Assembly: GCA_963709505.1 (NCBI GenBank)
Contig: CAVPXC010000017.1
Span: 1 to 62,800, forward strand
DNA length: 62,800 nt
Direction of reading: 5' to 3'
Origin: CAVPXC01 sp963709505
GTDB taxonomy: Bacteria; Chloroflexota; Anaerolineae; JAAEKA01
In this document: piece after piece, positions 57,301 through 62,800 of the stretch
How positions within the stretch are numbered: the stretch's first letter is position 1
How the letters are laid out: each line of letters opens with the position of its first letter
Notes under the pieces: model-generated
Told to the model about the DNA's origin: nothing
The model's database searches: none
What the model saw: the letters and a program-made list of their open reading frames with translations, nothing else
Program-made: the position numbers and the translations under genes

Positions 57301-59730
57301 ATGCCCAAGATCCCATCCACCGACCTCTTCGACCTCCAACGCCAACAACTCGTCGAAAAAGAAGCGCCGCTCGCCGCGCGCATGCGGCCGCGCACGCTGG
57401 ACGAGTACATCGGCCAGGAGCACATTATCGGCCCGGGCCGATTGCTGCGCCGCGCGATCCAGGCTGACCAGCTCAGCAGCGTGATCTTCTACGGCCCGCC
57501 CGGCACCGGCAAGACGACCCTGGCGCGGGTGATCGCCAACACGACCCGCGCCCATTTCATCGCCATCAACGCGGTGCTGGCGGGTGTCAAGGATATTCGC
57601 GACGCTACCGAGGTGGCCCAACAGCAGCGCGGCATGTATGGCCGTCGGACCATCCTCTTCGTCGACGAAGTGCACCGCTTCAACAAGGCGCAACAGGACG
57701 CCCTGCTGCCCTGGGTGGAAAACGGTACCGTCATCCTGATCGGCGCAACCACCGAAAACCCCTATTTCAGCGTCAACCGGCCGCTGGTCAGCCGCAGCCG
57801 CATCTTCCAACTCAAGCCGCTGACCGAAGACGCACTGGTCGCCATCGCGCGCCAGGCCCTGGCCGACCCCGAGCGCGGCTACGGTTCACTCAACGTCGTC
57901 ATCGACGACGACGCCCTGGCCCACCTGGTCAACGTCGCCAACGGCGACGCCCGCGCCGTGCTCAATGCGCTGGAGCTGGCTGTCGAAACGACGCCTCCAA
58001 CCCCCTCCCAACCTCCCCCTCGGAGGGGGAGGAGTCCAGAAGTTCCTTCTCAGCCTTCTTCCCTCTCTTCCCCTACGACGGGATGGAGTTCACAACCTCC
58101 CTCCCCCTCGGAGGGGGAGGGCCGGGGAGGGGGTTCTGTGGGGGAGGGCCGGGGAGGGGGTTCCGTCATCCACGTCACCCTCTCCGTCGCCGAAGAATCG
58201 ATCCAGCGCCGCGCGGTGTTGTACGATAAGGAGGGTGACTATCACTTCGACACCATCAGCGCCTACATCAAGTCGCTGCGCGGCTCCGATCCCGATGCGG
58301 CGCTGTATTGGCTGGCTAAGATGGTCTACGCTGGCGAGGACCCGCGCTTCATCTTCCGGCGCATGCTGATCTTCGCCGGCGAGGACGTCGGCCTGGCTGA
58401 CCCCAACGCGCTGCGGACGGTGGTCGCCGCGGCCGAGGCCTTCGATCGCGTCGGGCTGCCCGAGGGGCGCTTTCACTTGTCGCTGGCAACCCTGTATCTG
58501 GCCACCGCACCTAAGTCCAACTCGACTATTGGCTTTTTTGACGCATTGACTACCGTCGAACAGGAACGCGAGGCCGAGGTGCCGAACCATCTGCGCGATG
58601 CCAGCCGCGACAAGGAGGGCTTTGGCCACGGCGAGGGCTACATGTATCCGCACGCCTACCGTGACCACTGGGTGGCGCAGCAGTATCTGCCGAACGCGAT
58701 GCAGGGCAAGGTGTTCTACCAGCCCGGCGATACCGGCGCCGAGGCCGCGATCAAGACCGAAGTCGAGCGGCATCGAGAGGCGCAGCTGGCGGCGATGGTC
58801 GAAGGCGTGGGCATGGGTCCGCCGGAGGTAGTGACCTTTACCGGCGATGCGGTTGGGCGTTCACGCGATCAATGGCTGCAACGCACCATCAGCGGCGCGG
58901 GACAGCGGCTGGCCGCACAGCGCGACCGCGTTCTGAGCGCAGCGCGTTTACAGCGGCATTTTCTGGTGCTGGACCTCAACGCCGGCAGCGGGCTGTTGAC
59001 CTGGGAGGCGCTGCGGCGCAGCGCCGAAGGCGGCGTCTACGCGCTGGCTCGGAGCAGCCAGGATGCCGAAGCCCTGATCCAGCAGGCCGCCCGCCTCGCC
59101 GAGATCGAGCGCCCATTCGTGCTCCAAGGCGACCTGGATGAGCTGCCGCGGCTGTTGGCGGAGCTGCAGACGGCAGACGGCAGACGACAGACCGAGGCAC
59201 CTGTGTCTTTCGATGCGATTGTGGGACGAAATGCGCTGACGCGGCATCCAGACAAGCCCGCGGCGGCCAGGTTGCTGTCCGGGCTGTTGTCGGAACTCGG
59301 CATCATCAGCCTGGCCGAGACGGTCCCCAAACACACGCAGCGCCTGTACGATCTGATCGACCCAACCTCTCTTGGCGCGGAGCTGGCCGCCGAGCTGCGC
59401 CAGGCCGAGGAGGCGATCTATCACCGCGACGACGACCCGATGGTCAACTGGGACGAACAGGCGCTGCGCGCAGCGTTCGAGGCCGCCGGCCTGGCTGCCG
59501 AAGTGGCCGTCGAGCGAGAATCTAGCGACCTCCAGGTCACGCCGGCCGTTCTGGCGCGCTGGTTCTCTCCCTCGACTGACCCGGCCCGGCCAAGCTATAC
59601 CGATCACTTGGGCCGTAGATTGGACGATGCAGCCCGCTCCGCCATAGAGGCCGCCTTTCACAAACAGCTCAACAACCGTATTGTGTCCTGGGGGACCAGC
59701 ACCGCCTATCTCATCGCTCGCCGGAAATAG
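57301..59730 (+). CDS. rarA: RarA/MgsA-type AAA ATPase with C-terminal methyltransferase-like extension
   Basis: The product is 809 residues. The AAA core has Walker A FYGPPGTGKTT (residues 63-73), Walker B ILFVDEVHRF, sensor 1 IGATTENPYF and the box VSRSRIFQL. The RarA tetramerisation part follows (KEGDYHFDTISAYIKSLRG, RRMLIFAGEDVGLADP, PHAYRDHWVAQQYLP). From about residue 560 a Rossmann-like tail (FLVLDLNAGSGLLTWEAL) resembles a SAM methyltransferase, as in several Chloroflexi homologues. Between residues 232 and 289 sits an in-frame GC-rich insert absent from normal RarA. It acts in replication-fork rescue. Confidence 0.9.
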   Translation: MPKIPSTDLFDLQRQQLVEKEAPLAARMRPRTLDEYIGQEHIIGPGRLLRRAIQADQLSSVIFYGPPGTGKTTLARVIANTTRAHFIAINAVLAGVKDIRDATEVAQQQRGMYGRRTILFVDEVHRFNKAQQDALLPWVENGTVILIGATTENPYFSVNRPLVSRSRIFQLKPLTEDALVAIARQALADPERGYGSLNVVIDDDALAHLVNVANGDARAVLNALELAVETTPPTPSQPPPRRGRSPEVPSQPSSLSSPTTGWSSQPPSPSEGEGRGGGSVGEGRGGGSVIHVTLSVAEESIQRRAVLYDKEGDYHFDTISAYIKSLRGSDPDAALYWLAKMVYAGEDPRFIFRRMLIFAGEDVGLADPNALRTVVAAAEAFDRVGLPEGRFHLSLATLYLATAPKSNSTIGFFDALTTVEQEREAEVPNHLRDASRDKEGFGHGEGYMYPHAYRDHWVAQQYLPNAMQGKVFYQPGDTGAEAAIKTEVERHREAQLAAMVEGVGMGPPEVVTFTGDAVGRSRDQWLQRTISGAGQRLAAQRDRVLSAARLQRHFLVLDLNAGSGLLTWEALRRSAEGGVYALARSSQDAEALIQQAARLAEIERPFVLQGDLDELPRLLAELQTADGRRQTEAPVSFDAIVGRNALTRHPDKPAAARLLSGLLSELGIISLAETVPKHTQRLYDLIDPTSLGAELAAELRQAEEAIYHRDDDPMVNWDEQALRAAFEAAGLAAEVAVERESSDLQVTPAVLARWFSPSTDPARPSYTDHLGRRLDDAARSAIEAAFHKQLNNRIVSWGTSTAYLIARRK
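57996..58166. repeat. Palindromic repeat inserted in frame in rarA
   Basis: About 170 bases hold two CTCCCCCTCGGAGGGGGAGG palindromes and inverted AACCCCCTCCC / GGGAGGGGGTT ends, with the last part duplicated in tandem. It is read through as a Pro/Ser/Gly-rich loop between the AAA core (NALELAVETT) and IHVTLSVAEES. Confidence 0.8.
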
Positions 59731-59742
59731 CTCTATCAACCG

Positions 59743-59825
59743 TATCTTCTCAATGCGTAGGGGCACGGCCTTGCGCCTGCCCACCGGGCGACCGCAAGGG
59801 TACGCCCCTACACATTGAGAAGATA
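59743..59825. repeat. Palindromic intergenic repeat, family A copy 2
   Basis: The arms TATCTTCTCAAT and ATTGAGAAGATA and the GTAGGGGCACGGCCTTGCGC core are the same as at 11-101. A separate small hairpin (CGTGAATAG with CTATTCACG) lies at 59859-59879. Confidence 0.8.
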
Positions 59826-59928
59826 TTATCAACCCAATTGTTGTGTTGTTATTCATGTCGTGAATAGATTCTATTCACGTGGACATCGCGTCCTGGCCGT
59901 AGGGGTCAAGTTGAGCACCTGGCAGAGC

Positions 59929-60822
59929 TCAACGCACATGCCCCGTCTCGTGCCGATCGTGGGCTGACGAACGCCTGGTGATATAGCGCAGCAGCAGCGC
60001 CAGGCCGATAGTCATCACCAGGTAGAAATAGCCGACGACGTTGTAGGTCTCGAAGAACTTGAAGGTGCTGGCGGCGTAGACCTTGCCCTGGTAGGTGATG
60101 TCGGCCACGCCCATCACCGAGACCAGCGACGAGTCCTTGAGCATAGCGATGAAGTCGTTGCCCAGCGGCGGCAGCACGCGGCGGATGGCCTGCGGCAGGA
60201 TGACGTGACGCATGGCCTGCCACGAGGTCATACCTAACGAGCGCGCGGCCTGCATCTGCCCTCTGTCGATGGACTGGATGCCGCCACGGAAGATCTCGGC
60301 CAGGAACGCGCTGTAGCCAATACTGAGTGCAAGAATCACGCGCACCGTGAAATCGATCTGGCGCACGCTCATCGTCGCCAGGCTGTCGCCCAGGCCAGGC
60401 AGGATACCAGTGTTGCGAAGTACGATGCCGAAGTAGTTGATGATGTTAATAATTCCCGGCGCGCCGGCGAAGACGATGTAGTAGAGCAACACCAGCATCG
60501 GCACGCCGCGGATGATCTCCACGTAGAACGTGGTAATCTCCTGGGTCACCCGCCGGCTGGACACCCGCCCCAGGCCCACGATCAGCCCGAGCACGATGGC
60601 GATGGTATAGGAAATGAGAGTGACCTTGATCGTGACCCCCACGCCCTTGAGCACCGCATCGAAGATCACTCTGTAGTCGGGGTTCGTTAGAATAATCCAT
60701 AGAAAAACCACCCCCAGAATAACCGTCGCTATCAGCCAGTACGGCAGCTGCGACGCCGTGGTGGCGTATCGACGGGGACGGGAGGGCTGGGGGAAGAAGG
60801 GGCCGATGTCGGGGTTCTGCAT
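59929..60822 (-). CDS. Polar amino acid ABC transporter permease (HisM/GlnP type)
   Basis: The product is about 297 residues with an N-terminal helix (PYWLIATVILGVVFLWIIL) and five or six more helices. The EAA loop reads DRGQMQAARSLGMTSWQAMR followed by HVILPQA. It forms the membrane channel for amino acids handed over by the binding protein encoded 237 bases upstream. AAAGGAC lies six bases before the ATG at 60822. The open frame continues to 60999 through a repeat and is not part of the gene. The ATPase gene is not in the window, possibly beyond the edge or elsewhere. Confidence 0.9.
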   Translation of the reverse strand: MQNPDIGPFFPQPSRPRRYATTASQLPYWLIATVILGVVFLWIILTNPDYRVIFDAVLKGVGVTIKVTLISYTIAIVLGLIVGLGRVSSRRVTQEITTFYVEIIRGVPMLVLLYYIVFAGAPGIINIINYFGIVLRNTGILPGLGDSLATMSVRQIDFTVRVILALSIGYSAFLAEIFRGGIQSIDRGQMQAARSLGMTSWQAMRHVILPQAIRRVLPPLGNDFIAMLKDSSLVSVMGVADITYQGKVYAASTFKFFETYNVVGYFYLVMTIGLALLLRYITRRSSAHDRHETGHVR

Positions 60823-60855
60823 GGATTTGTCCTTTTGCGTAGAGTTCGACAGACA

Positions 60856-60953
60856 GACTTCCGAGGTCACCGAAGACCTCGGAAGTCGCGAGGCGCAGTC
60901 GTGAGGCGCACAACGACCTCCGAGGTCTTCTGGGACCTCGGAGGTCTGGCTTT
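60856..60953. repeat. Nested hairpin repeat, family C copy 2
   Basis: AGACTTCCGAGGTC with GACCTCGGAAGTC, then GACCTCCGAGGTC with GACCTCGGAGGTC. It is the same family as 22988-23092 and lies between the binding-protein and permease genes. Confidence 0.8.
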
Positions 60954-60992
60954 CTAGCGCCATCAAGCATGATGCGTGACCGGACTTGTTTC

Positions 60993-61062
60993 CGATCACG
61001 CATCACCGATCGCTGATTACCGATTACCGATCACCGGTCATTGATCACCGATTACTGATTAC
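60993..61062. repeat. Degenerate GATCACC/GATTACC heptamers
   Basis: About ten units of GATCACC, GATTACC and GATTACT follow each other up to the stop of the binding-protein gene. Confidence 0.8.
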
Positions 61063-62707
61063 TTGGCGCCGGGATCGTACAGGAAGAACCACTTGGTATT
61101 CAAATGATCCAGGTAACCGTCCTCCACCATCGTCTTCAGCGCGACATTGAAGGGCGCGACCAGGTCGTTGCCCGGCTTGAAGATAAAGCCAAAGTCCTCG
61201 CTGGACAATGGATCGCCAACGACCTTGAGCTTGTCCGGGTTGGCGCCGATGTAGCCCTTGATCGACGAGGCGTCCATCGTTACCATGTCCACATCGCCGT
61301 TCAACAGGGCCTGCACAGCCGCGCCAAAAGTGTCGAGCAGCTTGATGCGCGGGTTCGCCTCGTCGCCGCCGAGCATCTCCACCGCTGTGTAGAAGTTGGT
61401 CGTTCCGGCCTGGGTCCCGATTAGCAGATCCTCGTCGGCGGCAAAGTCCTCGCCACCGACAAAGCGATCCTCGTCCGCGCGCACCAGCATGAACTGCTGT
61501 GCTCTCATGTACGGGTCGGAGAAGTCGACCTGAGCCTTGCGCTCGTCGTTGATCGTGATGCCGTCCATGCCCACGTCGAACTGTCCCTCGCGCACGGCCG
61601 AGATCATCGTGTCCCAGGCTGTTGTGCTCCAGTTCACCTGGCAATTCAAGCGACGACAGAGCTCGTTGACTGCATCGTATTCCCAGCCCACGGCCTTGCC
61701 GCTCTTGGGCTCGACGAAGTTCAGTGGGGTATAGGCGTTCTCCGTGACCGCGTTCACCGTGCGGCCGCCCAGGTCAGGCAGCGTGTCGTACAGGTCCTCA
61801 GCCGTCGGGTTGGTGACGAAGAACCACTTGAGGTTGAGATAGCCCGCGTATCCATCGTCCTTCATCGACTGGAGCGCGGCGTTGAAGGGCGCCACCAGGT
61901 CACTGCCCGGCTTGAAGATGAAGCCGAACTCCTCGTTGCCCATCGGCTCGCCCACGGATTTGAGTTTGTCCGGGTTGGCGCCGATATAGCCGCGGGTCGA
62001 GGCCGCGTCCATCAGCACCATATCCACGTCGCCGTTGAGCAGAGCCTGCACGGCCGCGCCGAAGGTATCGAACAGCTTGATGCGCGGATTGGCCTCGTCG
62101 CCGCCGAGCATATCCACCGCCACATAATAGTTGGTCGTGCCGGCCTGGGTGCCGATCAACAGGTCTTCGGCAGCGGCGAACTGCTCGGAGTCTCAAAGCG
62201 CGCCTCATCGCCGCGCACCAACATGAACTGCTGCGAGAGCATGTACGGATCCGAGAAGTCGACCTGCGCCTTGCGCTCGTCGTTGATCGTAATCCCATCC
62301 ATGCCGATGTCGAACTGCCCCTCGCGCACGGCTGAAATCATCGTGTCCCAGGCCGTCGTGTTCCATTCCACCTGACAATTTAGCCGGCGGCACATCTCGT
62401 TGACCGCGTCGTATTCCCAGCCCACGGCCTCGCCAGTCTTCGGATCGACGAAGTTCAGCGGGGTGTAGGCGTTTTCGGTGACAGCGCTCACCGTACGGCC
62501 GCCCAGATCGGGCAGCGGGCTTTTACTGACTACGAAGAAGCTGGCCGGTAATTGGTCTGCCTCCGAAGCAGGCGGCGCCTGGGTCTCGGCAGACGCCGCG
62601 GTTTCAGCCGGCGCGGGCAAAGGCGCAGGGGTTGGCGCAGTCGCGCATGCCGCAACGGCCAAGCTCAGCACTAACAAGATCGATAGAAAGGCTAGTCGTG
62701 TCTTCAT
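61059..62707 (-). CDS. Double-domain amino acid-binding lipoprotein, one frameshift
   Basis: The product is about 549 residues. A lipoprotein signal (LAVAAC, Cys21) is followed by two nearly identical SBP family 3 domains. Each has ENAYTPLNFV, GWEYDAVNE, DVDMV and EFGFIFKPG or DFGFIFKPG. A one-base loss near 62190 breaks the first domain, and the rest (EDLLIGTQAGTTNYYVAV) resumes in another frame. Both domains should bind polar amino acids such as Gln or Arg outside the membrane and feed the permease downstream. The DNA of the two domains is so alike that a recent tandem duplication is certain. AGGAG lies ten bases before the ATG. Confidence 0.88.
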
Positions 62708-62749
62708 GGTGTGTCATCTCCTGAAACAGGGAAGTCGCTTGCACCGCTG

Positions 62750-62778
62750 ATTATACTGCCCTGCGAGCGATTCCCGAA
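62750..62778 (-). promoter_or_regulatory. Probable promoter of the binding-protein gene
   Basis: On the minus strand TATAAT (62750-62755) is preceded by a weak TTCGGG at the -35 position (17-base spacer). The leader would be about 37 bases. Confidence 0.5.
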
Positions 62779-62800
62779 AAATGCAGTTTAATCTTGGCCA

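Overview
The window reads as a high-GC bacterial chromosome, most likely a Chloroflexota member of the Anaerolineae/Caldilineae type. The reasons are an archaeal-style mevalonate cluster, a divergent Lgt, a RarA with a C-terminal extension, and many hairpin and heptamer intergenic repeats. This placement is inferred from gene content and not from a marker gene. No rRNA, tRNA or CRISPR array was found.

Layout. 0.2-4.9 kb (minus): HMG-CoA reductase, HMG-CoA synthase, thiolase and a DUF35 zinc-ribbon protein, ending at a clear terminator. 5.1-8.9 kb (minus): three membrane proteins related to complex I / Mrp antiporter subunits. 9.0-13.6 kb (plus): an S1-domain protein with a near-perfect promoter, an FtsK/SpoIIIE translocase and a zinc-ribbon membrane protein. 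14-25 kb: penicillin acylase, endonuclease III, a degenerate sensor kinase, TlpA, Lgt, SelB, a membrane zinc protease and triose-phosphate isomerase. 25.5-28.4 kb (plus): hypoxanthine phosphoribosyltransferase overlapping a PEP/pyruvate-binding-domain protein.

28.4-41.5 kb (minus) is the most unusual part: six tightly spaced genes that look like one operon. In transcription order they are a cytosolic subtilase (S8), a CHAT protease fused to SIR2, an nSTAND NTPase fused to an inactivated caspase-like domain and WD40 repeats, a membrane-anchored caspase-like (C25/gingipain-type) protease, a second CHAT protease and a second C25-like protease. I read it as a candidate NTP-dependent sensor/protease-cascade conflict (immune) system.

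41.9-57.2 kb is an accessory region: sugar dehydrogenase-like lipoprotein, serine hydrolase, cupin-methyltransferase fusion, GNATs, DUF4160/DUF2442, an ISL3 insertion sequence, several decayed genes, an HNH nuclease, a KTSC-OLD nuclease pair and a HigBA-type toxin-antitoxin module. 57.3-59.7 kb: rarA carrying an in-frame repeat insertion. 59.9-62.7 kb (minus): a polar amino acid ABC permease and a double-domain substrate-binding lipoprotein.

Two global features matter. At least twelve otherwise well-conserved genes carry single-base frameshifts, which points to sequence error in the assembly as much as to gene decay. The intergenic spaces are filled with several distinct palindromic repeat families and degenerate heptamer tandem repeats.
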